Positions 32,975-41,728 of a stretch of DNA of 64,000 nt are shown here, piece after piece. Every line of letters begins with the position of its first letter. Positions within the stretch are counted from its first letter, which is position 1. Source of the stretch: CAIXSC01 sp046349935 (GTDB lineage Bacteria > Planctomycetota > Planctomycetia > Pirellulales > Pirellulaceae); NCBI GenBank assembly GCA_046349935.1, contig JAXMBK010000003.1:558001-622000 (forward strand), read 5' to 3'. The position numbers were made by a program, and so were the translations under genes. The notes beneath the pieces were generated by a model. It was not told the DNA's origin and ran no database searches. It saw only the letters and a list, made by a program, of their open reading frames with translations.

Positions 32975-34300
32975 ATGGGCTGCGCTGCTCACACCCGTTT
33001 CCTGGATTTTTGCTTTTTGGACCTGACCTTGACCGGAACAACGCCCACGCAAGTCGATCGTTTTGAGCAGATGGATCTATCCCGCGCCATGATGCGGGCG
33101 CTGAAGGAAGCCGGCTACGAGCGACCGACGGAGATCCAGGCGGGCGTCATTCCGCTGGTGCTCGACGGCTACGACGTCCTCGGACAAGCCCGCACCGGGA
33201 CAGGCAAGACGGCCTCGTTCGTCATCCCGATCCTCGAACTGCTCGCCCCGCGCAAAGAAACGCCAGGCGTCCAGGCGATCATCCTCGTTCCGACTCGGGA
33301 ATTGGCAGTGCAAGTGCACGATGAAGTGATCAAATTGGCTCACGGCACCAAGGTGCATTGCGTCGCCGTCTATGGCGGCAAGCCGATCCGGGGCCAGATT
33401 GAAAAACTGCGCAAGGGCGCCGAGATCGTCGTCGGCACGCCCGGCCGCGTGCTCGACCACCTGAGCCGCGGGACGCTGCAATTGCACGACGTCTGGTGCG
33501 TCGTTTTGGACGAAGCCGACCGGATGCTCGACATCGGCTTTCGCCCCGACATCGAGAAGATCCTCCGTCGCTGCCCCGAAGACCGGCAGACGCTCTTGCT
33601 CAGCGCCACAGTGCCGCCGGCGATCCGCAAACTGGCCGAACGGTACATGTTCGAACCGGAAGTGTTGAATTTCTCCCCCAAGCAACTCGCGGTCGAAACG
33701 ATCGAGCAGCTTTACTTCTCCGTCGAACCGGAGCGGAAGTTCGACTTGCTTGTGAAGCTCTTGGAGCGCGAGGAGCCGAAGCAGGCGATTATTTTCTGCC
33801 GTACGAAGCGCGGCACCGACAAGCTGGCGGATCGTTTGGGACGCAAGATCAGCAACGTTTCCTGCATGCACGGCGACATGACTCAGGGCGCTCGCGATTC
33901 GGTCATGCGCAAGTTCCGCGAGGGACAATTGCGGTACCTTGTCGCCACCGACGTCGTCGGTCGCGGCATCGACATCTCGGGCATCTCGCACATCGTGAAT
34001 TACGACATCCCCGAGTTCAGCGACGATTACGTACACCGAGTGGGCCGGACGGGGCGGATGGGACGCGAGGGAATCGCGTTTACTTTCGTCGCCCCTGATG
34101 AAGGTCCGCAACTCACCCGCATCGAACAACGCATCGACAAGCTGCTGAAGCGCGACACCATCGCCGGCTTCGAGCCAGCCAAGCCCATTTCGAGTCCCGC
34201 GTCCGACGACGGCGTCGGGCCCGACGGCGAACCGCCGAAGCCGCCCCCTCCCGCGTCGCTGCAAAAGCGACCGCAAAAGCGCTATCGACGCGCTCTCTAA
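32975..34300 (+). CDS. DEAD-box RNA helicase (RhlE-like)
   Basis: The start is uncertain: 32975 is the first ATG after the previous stop; a TTG at 33028 would remove about 18 odd residues, and the earlier ATG at 32897 overlaps the HEAT-like gene. All motifs are present: Q-motif 'RPTEIQAGVIP', motif I 'GQARTGTGKT', Ia 'PTRELA', Ib 'GTPGRVLDHL', II DEAD in 'VLDEADRMLDIGF', III SAT, V 'VATDVVGRGIDISGI', VI 'HRVGRTGRMGREG'. The tail is short, Pro-rich then basic (KRPQKRYRR), as in RNA-remodelling RhlE proteins. Likely role: rRNA or mRNA remodelling. Confidence 0.9.
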   Translation: MGCAAHTRFLDFCFLDLTLTGTTPTQVDRFEQMDLSRAMMRALKEAGYERPTEIQAGVIPLVLDGYDVLGQARTGTGKTASFVIPILELLAPRKETPGVQAIILVPTRELAVQVHDEVIKLAHGTKVHCVAVYGGKPIRGQIEKLRKGAEIVVGTPGRVLDHLSRGTLQLHDVWCVVLDEADRMLDIGFRPDIEKILRRCPEDRQTLLLSATVPPAIRKLAERYMFEPEVLNFSPKQLAVETIEQLYFSVEPERKFDLLVKLLEREEPKQAIIFCRTKRGTDKLADRLGRKISNVSCMHGDMTQGARDSVMRKFREGQLRYLVATDVVGRGIDISGISHIVNYDIPEFSDDYVHRVGRTGRMGREGIAFTFVAPDEGPQLTRIEQRIDKLLKRDTIAGFEPAKPISSPASDDGVGPDGEPPKPPPPASLQKRPQKRYRRAL

Positions 34301-34400
34301 ACTTTCGACTCGGACCGAGATATCGCGACGCGAGCAACTCGACTTGAATGCGTTCGCGTCATCGCGTCATTCGGGGATGCGCGCCGCGGGCAGAGTGCGT

Positions 34401-34406
34401 TAGAAT
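34401..34406 (+). promoter_or_regulatory. Candidate -10 element before glgC
   Basis: GTTAGAATGCAGC, sharing an 11-base match with the site at 31665. It lies 123 bp before the glgC start, so a 5' leader of more than 100 nt is implied if it is used. Confidence 0.3.
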
Positions 34407-34529
34407 GCAGCCAGCGTTGGGCGGCGCTCTCTTCAGGATGATTTCAAGAGCGGCGGACGGCGTTAGAGGCGCACTTGGTCGATATTCATTGACGAAGTTT
34501 CCCGTTGCCGGTCACCAAGGAGCACCAAC

Positions 34530-35762
34530 ATGCAGGACGTACTCACCGTCATCTTGGCAGGAGGTCGCGGATCGCGCCTCGAACCACTCACGCGCGACCG
34601 CGCCAAACCGGCCGTCCCCTTCGGCGGCTTGTTCCGCATTATCGACTTCACGCTGTCGAATTGCCTCAATAGCGGCTTTCGCAGGATCGTCCTCTTGACG
34701 CAGTACAAGGCGACGAGCCTCGACCGGCACATCAACGTCGGTTGGCGGCACTATTTTGTGCGGGAGCTCGGCGAGTTCATCGATGTGATGCCTCCCCAGC
34801 AGCGACTGGACGAAAGCTGGTATCAGGGGACCGCCGACGCCGTCTACCAAAACATCTACACGCTCGAGAAGGAACAGCCCGAGTACGTCGTGATTCTCGC
34901 GGGCGACCATATTTACAAGATGAACTACGAGACCATGGTCGATTTCCACAAGCAGAATGGAGCTGACCTCACTGTCGGCGCGCTGCGAGTCGACTTGGCG
35001 GAAGGAACGCAATTCGGCGTGATGCAGGTGGACGAGTCGAACCGGATCATCGGCTTCGATGAAAAGCCGAAGCAGCCCAAGTCGATCCCGGGAGATCCTG
35101 AACATTGCCTTGCCTCGATGGGAATCTACGTGTTTACCGCGAGGTTCCTCTTCGAACAGTTGCTGCAGGACGCCAATCGTCCCGAGAGCCAACATGACTT
35201 TGGCAAGAACATCATTCCCTCCATCATCGACTCGCAACGAGTATTCGCTTTTCCGTTCCGCGACGAGAATCGCAAGACCGACGCCTATTGGCGAGACGTC
35301 GGCACATTGGATGCGTTCTACGACGCGAACATGGACTTGGTGAGCATCGACCCGTTGCTCAACCTTTACGACGAACATTGGCCGATTCGTTCATTTCAAC
35401 CCAACTTGCCGCCGCCGAAGTTCGTCTTCGGAAGCCGCGGCGGGGAAGACCGAGTCGGACATGCCGTCGACAGCATTGTGTGCCAAGGCTCCATCGTTTC
35501 CGGCGGCGTCGTGCACCGCAGCTTGTTGGGACCGCGTTGCCGAGTCAACAGTTTCGCCCACGTGGAGGATTCCATTCTGTTTGAAGGCGTCGACATCGGT
35601 CGACACGCGCAAGTGCGTCGCGCCATCATCGACAAAGGCGTCCACATTCCCGCGGGTGCTCGCATCGGATTCGACCTCGAACAGGATCGAGCGCGTGGGT
35701 TTACGATCAGCGACAACGGCATCGTCGTCATCGCCAAATCGGACGGCATCCCGGAAGTGTAA
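34530..35762 (+). CDS. glgC: Glucose-1-phosphate adenylyltransferase (ADP-glucose pyrophosphorylase)
   Basis: AAGGAG lies eight bases before the ATG. The 410-residue protein has the complete pyrophosphorylase start 'VLTVILAGGRGSRLEPLTRDRAKPAVPFGGLFRIIDFTLSN' and 'LDRHINVGWRHYFVRELGEFI'. 'WYQGTADAVYQNIYTL' and 'VVILAGDHIYKMNYETMVDFH' supply catalytic and metal-binding Asp residues, and 'IIGFDEKPKQP' the glucose-1-phosphate site. A C-terminal left-handed beta-helix with hexapeptides follows. The enzyme makes ADP-glucose for glycogen synthesis in the cytoplasm. No other glg gene is in the window. Confidence 0.96.
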   Translation: MQDVLTVILAGGRGSRLEPLTRDRAKPAVPFGGLFRIIDFTLSNCLNSGFRRIVLLTQYKATSLDRHINVGWRHYFVRELGEFIDVMPPQQRLDESWYQGTADAVYQNIYTLEKEQPEYVVILAGDHIYKMNYETMVDFHKQNGADLTVGALRVDLAEGTQFGVMQVDESNRIIGFDEKPKQPKSIPGDPEHCLASMGIYVFTARFLFEQLLQDANRPESQHDFGKNIIPSIIDSQRVFAFPFRDENRKTDAYWRDVGTLDAFYDANMDLVSIDPLLNLYDEHWPIRSFQPNLPPPKFVFGSRGGEDRVGHAVDSIVCQGSIVSGGVVHRSLLGPRCRVNSFAHVEDSILFEGVDIGRHAQVRRAIIDKGVHIPAGARIGFDLEQDRARGFTISDNGIVVIAKSDGIPEV

Positions 35763-35850
35763 GCAAGCGCACCGAGCAGCGCGGTCGCGAGAACATCGCG
35801 GCTGCGAAAGCGACGACCGATCCGCCATTCCGACCAAGACAGAGCCTCCA

Positions 35851-36216
35851 ATGTCCAACAGCGGTTCACAGCTTCTCATGCAACTCGTCTGGGTCGCGCC
35901 GGCCGCTTTCGTGCAGCTGTTGGCCATCGCGCTCGGGTTCGTGAATATGGATCGAGCCACGCGGCCGGCACTCCTGCTAGTCGCGGCTGGCAGCGTGCTC
36001 TTGGTCAGTAGTCTCGGCGGCGTTCTCGTTCGTAGTTTTCTTTTCTCCAACGCCAATTTGGGTCCGGGAAATTCCACCCACATGATGTTCACCGCGCTGA
36101 ACGTCATCCAGTCGATCGTGACCCTCGCAGGCTACTCCACCATCGTCATCGCCGTGTTCCTAGATCGCGCTCCAGCTGCGAATCACGGCGGCGGAATGCC
36201 TCCGCCTCCTCGCTAG
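35851..36216 (+). CDS. Small polytopic membrane protein, unknown function
   Basis: The 121-residue product has three to four hydrophobic segments: 'LLMQLVWVAPAAFVQLLAIALGF', 'PALLLVAAGSVLLVSSLGGVLV' and 'VIQSIVTLAGYSTIVIAVFL'. It ends in a Gly/Pro tail 'NHGGGMPPPPR'. The start at 35851 is the first ATG after glgC (stop 35762). It converges with the VIT/vWA gene, with 11 bp between stops. No family recognised. Confidence 0.7.
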   Translation: MSNSGSQLLMQLVWVAPAAFVQLLAIALGFVNMDRATRPALLLVAAGSVLLVSSLGGVLVRSFLFSNANLGPGNSTHMMFTALNVIQSIVTLAGYSTIVIAVFLDRAPAANHGGGMPPPPR

Positions 36217-36227
36217 CAGATCGGCGG

Positions 36228-38483
36228 TTAGTCTTCGATTTCGACAAGCTCTTCGCCCAGTTTGATCAGCACGCGTCCCTCCAGTGCAAGGTAAGGTGCT
36301 GCTTCGCGGCCGTACTTGTTGGCCAGCAAGAAGAATTCATCGCTGTACCGCTTAACCTTGATCGCCTGCTGCAATTCACGCTCTCCCAATCGGTCGATCG
36401 ATTCATCTACCCAACGATCGCCGCGCCGGTAGAACGTTTTTTCCGCGATGGCTTGGACGGATTCAACGACGATGCGAACGTCCGTTTCCGCGTCGGCGAA
36501 CGAGGCGCCGCCCGAGGCGGGAGCGGTGGCGGCGCTTTGCAGCATTCCTTTGTTGGCCCGCTGCGCAACGCCCGACCGTCCTGAGTCGACGCTCAAGGCC
36601 CTCAGCCGTTCCGACGCCTTTTCACGCGACGCAGCGACGCCGGCAAGTCCCGCTGGAGTCGGTTGGTCGTCGGCGAGGAACGATGTATAAGGAGTCAAGA
36701 TTCCGTGCTTCTTGCTCAGTGCCACCAGTTCCTCGACCAGTTCCTGATTCTGCCCCTGTAAGTCGATCTGGTCGATAATCTCGCCGACGCGCCGCATGGC
36801 CCAGAGTTTTTCGATGAACGCAGGCGCTCCCGACGCCGACTTTTCGGCGAGCTCGACGTCAAACTCAAACGATCGAGCTTCTCCATTGACGGTCCCCGCC
36901 AATCGGACCTTGGCCGGTCCCGGTTTGCGGTAACGGCCGACGACGATCAATTGATCTCCCGCATACAGGTCGTAAACTTGTTTCGGGTAGAGCCGATTGA
37001 ATCCCGTCGCCTCTTCGGCCGACGCGCCGACGCTGCGCAGTTCCAATTTGACGTCGGTGAGCGCCGGCGCGCCGATGCGCCCATAAAGACGACTGACATG
37101 CGCCTCGATGTCCTCGTTAGGCCGCACATACTCGCTTTGGCCGAAACCAACGCGAGCCAGCCGATCGAGCAACCGGCTGTTGACGTCGTAGCCGACGCCG
37201 AAAGCAAATACCCGTGCGCGCACCTGATTGCGTTTCTGCGATCGATCGACGATTTCCGCTTCCTTCGTCACGCCCGCCGTGGGCAGACCGTCCGTCAGGA
37301 AGAGAACGTAATTGGGGCGTGCAGCGTCCGTCAGCATTTCAAACGCCGCATTCAGCCCCCCGTCGATGTTGGTGCTGCCTCCTGGATAGATGCCTTCGAC
37401 GTACCCCAACGCAGCTTTGCGATTCTCCTCGTTGAAGCGCTGCATTTCCGGTCGAAAGCGATCGACCTCCGTGTCATATGCGATGATGTTGAAGAGATCC
37501 CCTTCGCGCAAGTTGTTCAAGACGAATCGCAGAGCGTTTTTCGCTTGTTCAATCTTCGGGCCGCTCATACTTCCCGACCGATCGACCACGAACACCACGT
37601 TCTTGCGAAGCACCTCGGCATCGCCGGCCTTCACCTCGGGCGTCGCCATCAACAAGAAATACCCCTCGTCGCTCGTCGACGGTCGATAGCTCAAGACGCT
37701 AGCGCCAATCGCCTCGCGCCCCACGTCGAACAGCAACCGGAAGTCGCCGCGCGGAACGTCTTTGGTCGCGCTGTAGCTGACGACGGCGTGCTTGTCGTCG
37801 GGCCGCTGGATGTTGAGCGGATGGGAGGGACTAAAGACATTCTTGAGCGGCGTCCGAGTCGCCAACTGGAGGTTGATCGAAAGGTTTTCAACGGGCAGAG
37901 CCGAGTATCGAGCGGCCGCCCAGGGCAGATCCAGTTCCGTCACTCCGCCGCTTTGACGAAGCACCTGGGAGAATCGCAGCGTGACCGTTCGCTCCGCCCC
38001 GGCCGGGATCGGAAAGACGCTCGTCTTGAACAACCCCATCCCCAGCCACTCCAGTAACGCCGGGTCTCGGTTGCGCCGCACATACGACTCGTAAATCTGC
38101 CGAGCCTCGTTTGCGTCGAGCAACTTGGCTTCGTATTCCTTGCCGTCGACCAAGAAGGCGAGCCCCTCGACGGCCCCATCGTGCGGAAGCGGGAATACGA
38201 AGCTGGCCTCTAGCGTCGTGCTCCCCTGGTTGACGAAGGTCTGGGAAAACTGAAGGCGAGCGACCTGGTCGTTGACGACGCCGCTGACGGCAAGCTGTTT
38301 GAGCTGGTAAAGCTGGGAAACCTGCGGCGGACGCGGCCGAGGCAGAGGATGGGGCGGCAAAATGACGCCCGGCCCTTTGTCGACGAGCAGAAACCCTTGA
38401 GCGACGGCTGGTTGGGGCGAGGTCGGGATGAGAAACGCAGCGAGCAGGACGACGAGAAGCAAAGGTCCGAATGAGCGTTTCAT
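36228..38483 (-). CDS. Exported VIT plus von Willebrand factor A domain protein
   Basis: The ATG at 38483 has GGAG seven bases upstream and opens a signal peptide (MKRSFGPLLLVVLLAAFLIP); the frame continues to 39203 without coding character. The 751-residue protein has a VIT domain (about 55-185; 'LKQLAVSGVVNDQVARLQFSQ', 'ASFVFPLPHDGAVEGL'). A vWA domain follows, with MIDAS 'FVVDRSGSMSG' (DxSGS), 'GSTNIDGGL' and 'LFLTDGLPTAG'. The C-terminal 250 residues carry 'ELVALSKKHGILTPYTSFLADD', as in inter-alpha-trypsin-inhibitor heavy-chain-like bacterial proteins. It probably binds partner proteins through Mg2+ at the cell surface. Confidence 0.9.
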   Translation of the reverse strand: MKRSFGPLLLVVLLAAFLIPTSPQPAVAQGFLLVDKGPGVILPPHPLPRPRPPQVSQLYQLKQLAVSGVVNDQVARLQFSQTFVNQGSTTLEASFVFPLPHDGAVEGLAFLVDGKEYEAKLLDANEARQIYESYVRRNRDPALLEWLGMGLFKTSVFPIPAGAERTVTLRFSQVLRQSGGVTELDLPWAAARYSALPVENLSINLQLATRTPLKNVFSPSHPLNIQRPDDKHAVVSYSATKDVPRGDFRLLFDVGREAIGASVLSYRPSTSDEGYFLLMATPEVKAGDAEVLRKNVVFVVDRSGSMSGPKIEQAKNALRFVLNNLREGDLFNIIAYDTEVDRFRPEMQRFNEENRKAALGYVEGIYPGGSTNIDGGLNAAFEMLTDAARPNYVLFLTDGLPTAGVTKEAEIVDRSQKRNQVRARVFAFGVGYDVNSRLLDRLARVGFGQSEYVRPNEDIEAHVSRLYGRIGAPALTDVKLELRSVGASAEEATGFNRLYPKQVYDLYAGDQLIVVGRYRKPGPAKVRLAGTVNGEARSFEFDVELAEKSASGAPAFIEKLWAMRRVGEIIDQIDLQGQNQELVEELVALSKKHGILTPYTSFLADDQPTPAGLAGVAASREKASERLRALSVDSGRSGVAQRANKGMLQSAATAPASGGASFADAETDVRIVVESVQAIAEKTFYRRGDRWVDESIDRLGERELQQAIKVKRYSDEFFLLANKYGREAAPYLALEGRVLIKLGEELVEIED

Positions 38484-38609
38484 GACACGGCTCCAAATTG
38501 GCACACCGAGCGATTGAGACTTGCCCGAAACTAAGACGATGGCGGAGACGGGGAAGTTCCCAAAGTTGGTCTTGCCCATTCCCGCAACTCTCGGGACACT
38601 CCGCGCCCG

Positions 38610-39239
38610 ATGGTCCGTAACCGACGCCCTATTCCCGCCGCCGCCTTCGCCCTGCTGCTTGCTTGCAGCCAGGTAGGGTGCGGCGTGGCGATGGCGCCCC
38701 TCTTTGGCCCCCGCCAAGTCACCGCGACGACGAAAGAAGCGATCCCCAACCCGCTCTTTGTCGCGACCGTCGACCATGAAGGGCTCTGGAATCAAATCGT
38801 CGACGAGATGGATGACTATTTCCGGATCGCTCGTGAACAGCGAGTCCAGGAAACGGGCGGCGTGCTCACCGAGGGGCGTATTGATACGCACCCGGCCATC
38901 GGTGCGACGTTCTTCGAGCCCTGGCGGCGAGATAGCACGCCTGGTTACGAGCGGCTGGAGGCGACGCTTCAGTCGATTCGCCGTCGAGCGACGGTGCGCG
39001 TGATTCCACGCGACAGCGGCTTCATGGTGGAAGTCCAAGTCTTGAAGGAGCTCGAGGACGTCAGCCAGCCCGAACGCTCCACCGCTTCGTCTCCTACTTG
39101 GCGGCATGACGGCTCGCTGGTTCGAGGCGAGTCGAACACGCAAACCGGCCCCCAGACGCTCGGCTGGATCTGCATCGGCCGCGACCCGTCGCTGGAACAA
39201 CAAATCCTCGCAGAACTCCAGGCACGTCTAGCCCAATGA
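38610..39239 (+). CDS. Putative lipoprotein, planctomycete hypothetical
   Basis: The 209-residue protein starts 'MVRNRRPIPAAAFALLLACS'; the LLAC stretch can serve as a lipobox, and a second Cys follows in 'VGCGVAMAPLFGP'. The mature part contains 'VDHEGLWNQIVDEMDDYFRI' and 'GATFFEPWRRDSTPGYERLEATLQSIRRRATVRV', a pattern known to me from planctomycete envelope proteins of unknown function. 'SGFMVEVQVLKELEDV' and 'LEQQILAELQARL' follow. It is divergent from the VIT/vWA gene (126 bp apart), so they may share control. Confidence 0.75.
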   Translation: MVRNRRPIPAAAFALLLACSQVGCGVAMAPLFGPRQVTATTKEAIPNPLFVATVDHEGLWNQIVDEMDDYFRIAREQRVQETGGVLTEGRIDTHPAIGATFFEPWRRDSTPGYERLEATLQSIRRRATVRVIPRDSGFMVEVQVLKELEDVSQPERSTASSPTWRHDGSLVRGESNTQTGPQTLGWICIGRDPSLEQQILAELQARLAQ

Positions 39240-39276
39240 GCTGTTTGGCCGCCGATTCCTGCTGAGCCGGCGACTC

Positions 39277-40248
39277 TTAGTCATCGCCCTTGGGCCGGCG
39301 CTGCAACGATTGCGCGAGCAACGCGAGTTGCTCCAGGGACATCGCCGCCAATTCGTCAGTGCTGGCGACCGGCTCGCCCTGTAACTCCTGCAGCGTCTGA
39401 ATTCGTCCTATCCATTGGCCCAGTTCGCGTCCCTCCTGACGTCCCTCCTGACGTCCCTCTTGTCGTCCCTCCTGACGCCCCTCTTGTCGCCCCACGTCGC
39501 GTCCCTCGGCGAGTCCCTCGGCACGTGCTTCCGTTCGTGCCTCGGAGAGAAACGAACGATGGTCAAGCATCGCCTTCCAGCGCATTTCGTACAGGATTCG
39601 TTCTTCAGGGGTTTGCGATATCATCTCCAAAATCCCTCCAGCCTCGACAAACACCGGCTCTCGAAACATTCGCTCAATCTCCGCCATCTCCAACTCGGCT
39701 GCATGTCGCAGGAAGTAAACCCATTTCTCGAGTCGCGTCGCAGCCGGGAGGTCGTTCGCTTTCCCGCGAAACTTCGGTAACTCCACCAAGTGTAGCTCTA
39801 ACTGGTCCGAGAATTCCAACTGATTCGGCAACGAACTCAATCGAAAACGACTATGAAAATCGGCGTTTGACCGGAAATAGTGGAAGTCCAGAAAACCCAC
39901 GCAGATCGCAGGTGCGAGCTGAGAATACTCATCCGCTTTTGACAACTGGCCGCAGTACATGCGAGCAGCGTAATAGAGCAAACGACGAGCCAACGTCGTC
40001 GAGCGACTCGTCTGCATTTCTAGATTGTACTTGCGTCCCTCTGAGTCCTGCACAAGGAGGTCCAGGATCGCAAACTTACCGTCTACGAACTCTTCCTGCA
40101 GAAACGGATTCAGAATCTGCACTTCGTCTACGACGAACTGTTCTTCAAACAAGGCATTCAAAAGATGGACGAGCACCCTCGAGTGCCGTGGGTCGCCAAA
40201 AACTCGCTTGAACGCGTAATCGACCGTAGGGGCAATTCCAATCGCCAT
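39277..40248 (-). CDS. Rpn-type recombination-promoting nuclease / PD-(D/E)XK transposase-like protein
   Basis: The 323-residue protein starts 'MAIGIAPTVDYAFKRVFGDPRHSRVLVHLLNALF', the standard opening of the Rpn/PD-(D/E)XK family. The nuclease core is 'GKFAILDLLVQDSEGRKYNLEMQTSR', giving Asp and Glu-x-Gln. 'LYYAARMYCGQLSKADEYSQLAPAICVGFLDF' is also typical. Near the C-terminus five GRQE units in a row form a charged coiled linker encoded by a 12-bp DNA repeat. Rpn proteins cut DNA and promote RecA-independent recombination in E. coli; other relatives act in phage defence. The gene stands alone. Confidence 0.9.
   Translation of the reverse strand: MAIGIAPTVDYAFKRVFGDPRHSRVLVHLLNALFEEQFVVDEVQILNPFLQEEFVDGKFAILDLLVQDSEGRKYNLEMQTSRSTTLARRLLYYAARMYCGQLSKADEYSQLAPAICVGFLDFHYFRSNADFHSRFRLSSLPNQLEFSDQLELHLVELPKFRGKANDLPAATRLEKWVYFLRHAAELEMAEIERMFREPVFVEAGGILEMISQTPEERILYEMRWKAMLDHRSFLSEARTEARAEGLAEGRDVGRQEGRQEGRQEGRQEGRQEGRELGQWIGRIQTLQELQGEPVASTDELAAMSLEQLALLAQSLQRRPKGDD
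39428..39489 (-). repeat. 12-bp tandem repeat inside the Rpn-type gene
   Basis: Five near-identical copies of CGTCCCTCCTGA (plus strand) encode the GRQE array. Slippage here would change the linker length in steps of four residues without breaking the frame. Confidence 0.85.
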
Positions 40249-40371
40249 CGCCGGCTCCCGCTACGCACCTCGACGGTGCTCGAATTGCCCGTTGACAATC
40301 CTAGCGCTGGCCCGCTTTCGGTCTAGCCCCTCGGCACACCTCATTCTCTCATTTCGCGCAAATGTGCTCGG

Positions 40372-40644
40372 TTAGGCTCGCGGATGCTCGTCGCCGCCCT
40401 GTCGCAGCAGCCGCCGCAAGACTCGCGGACAATCACGCCCCGTCAACGTTGAGTCCGCTTCAAAGACCTCAAGCACTAACCCCAGCTGTTCGGAGGCATT
40501 CGCCGACGGGTCCAGGAACAACCATTTCTGCCCCCGAATCTCGCACGCCCCTCCCGGGCTCCCCTCCAGCCACTCCTGCCGCACTCGATACCCCTTGCGA
40601 GCGGCGTAACTCAAGGCCAGCTCAAGCGTTTCGACGGTATGCAT
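40372..40644 (-). CDS. Small conserved hypothetical protein
   Basis: The ATG at 40644 has GAGGAGG five bases upstream, one of the strongest ribosome-binding sites in the window. The 90-residue product 'MHTVETLELALSYAARKGY' continues with 'VRQEWLEGSPGGACEIRGQKWLFLDPSANASEQLGLVLEVF', an alpha/beta pattern with no motif I recognise, and ends in a basic RRLLRQGG tail. It is divergent from the histidine kinase gene (217 bp apart). Confidence 0.75.
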   Translation of the reverse strand: MHTVETLELALSYAARKGYRVRQEWLEGSPGGACEIRGQKWLFLDPSANASEQLGLVLEVFEADSTLTGRDCPRVLRRLLRQGGDEHPRA

Positions 40645-40861
40645 GCCAGCCTCCTCAAGCCCTCGAACAAAAGGTGGCGGATTGTATCGGGACGCGCTTC
40701 AGTTGCCCAGTTCGATTCACCGATCTTCATTCACGATAAGTGGCGACACGCCATACAGTTAAGACAGAAACACCAGGCAATTCAGACGAATAGGCGGAGC
40801 AAGGCAAGACAGCAAAGAACGGGGTTTCGCACAAAACGCGCCGAACCAACGCCCTGCCTCC

Positions 40862-41728
40862 ATGCCGCTCCTCACCCTCGAAGAATCGACCGTTCCTATG
40901 CCCGACCCCTCGCCGTCGACTCCCACGCCCGAACAACAGATCGCCCTGCTCAAGCAACAACTCGCGCAGGCCCAGAAGCTCACCGCACTCGGTGAACTCG
41001 TCAGCACCACGACGCACGAGTTCAACAATGTGCTGATGACCATCATCAACTACGCCCAACTGGGCCTGCGTCACAAAGACGAAGCCACTCGCGACAAGGC
41101 ACTCGAGAAAATCCTCGCCGCCGGCCAACGAGCAGCAAAAATTACGAACTCCGTCCTCGGCGTCGCACGCAATCGCTCGAATTCCTTCGAGTCCACCGAT
41201 CTCGAACGACTGGTCAATGAATCGCTAGTGTTGCTCGAGCGAGAAATGTCTAAGTATCGCATTCGAGTCGAAACGCAGTTTGGAAAGGTGCCCGAAGCCT
41301 GGGCCATCGGCAACCAGATTCAACAGGTGCTGCTCAACCTGCTTATCAATGCGCGTCAGGCGATGTCGGGCGGCGGCACGCTGATCATTAAGCTTGAGTA
41401 CGATTCGGTCGCCGACATGGTCGACCTCGTCGTGCGCGACACGGGCTGCGGCATCGCCCCCGATCATCTCCAGAAGATCTTCGATCCCTACTTCACGACC
41501 AAATCAGGCCCCGACGACAGCGGTCGCGGCGGCACGGGCCTCGGGCTCGCTTCCTGCCGCTCCATCATCGAAGCACACCGAGGCCGCATCCGAGTCGAAA
41601 GCACCGTTGGCCGCGGCACGGCGTTTACGATCAAACTGCCGGTCGCGAAGAAGCCAATCGCCCCCGTCAGCCCTCCCGCTTCCGCCGCGACCGACGCCCT
41701 CGCAACGCCGCAGGCAAAGCTCTCTTAA
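40862..41728 (+). CDS. Soluble sensor histidine kinase without sensor domain
   Basis: The 288-residue protein (or 276 from an ATG at 40898) has a coiled N-terminus 'PEQQIALLKQQLAQAQKLTALGELVSTTTHEFNNVLMTIINYAQL' in outline, with the phospho-acceptor His in 'THEFNN' (NtrB-like H box). The N box is 'VLLNLLINARQAM', G1 'VRDTGCGIAPDHL', F 'IFDPYFTTKSG', G2 'GRGGTGLGLASCRSIIEAHRG'. No membrane segment or input domain is present, so it must receive its signal from a partner. No response regulator is adjacent. Its 3' end overlaps the convergent methyltransferase gene by 62 bp. Confidence 0.88.
   Translation: MPLLTLEESTVPMPDPSPSTPTPEQQIALLKQQLAQAQKLTALGELVSTTTHEFNNVLMTIINYAQLGLRHKDEATRDKALEKILAAGQRAAKITNSVLGVARNRSNSFESTDLERLVNESLVLLEREMSKYRIRVETQFGKVPEAWAIGNQIQQVLLNLLINARQAMSGGGTLIIKLEYDSVADMVDLVVRDTGCGIAPDHLQKIFDPYFTTKSGPDDSGRGGTGLGLASCRSIIEAHRGRIRVESTVGRGTAFTIKLPVAKKPIAPVSPPASAATDALATPQAKLS

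Noticed and set aside
38484..39203. N-terminal 240-residue extension of the VIT/vWA frame
   Set aside because: It overlaps a plausible divergent lipoprotein gene, and the signal peptide and ribosome-binding site are at 38483.
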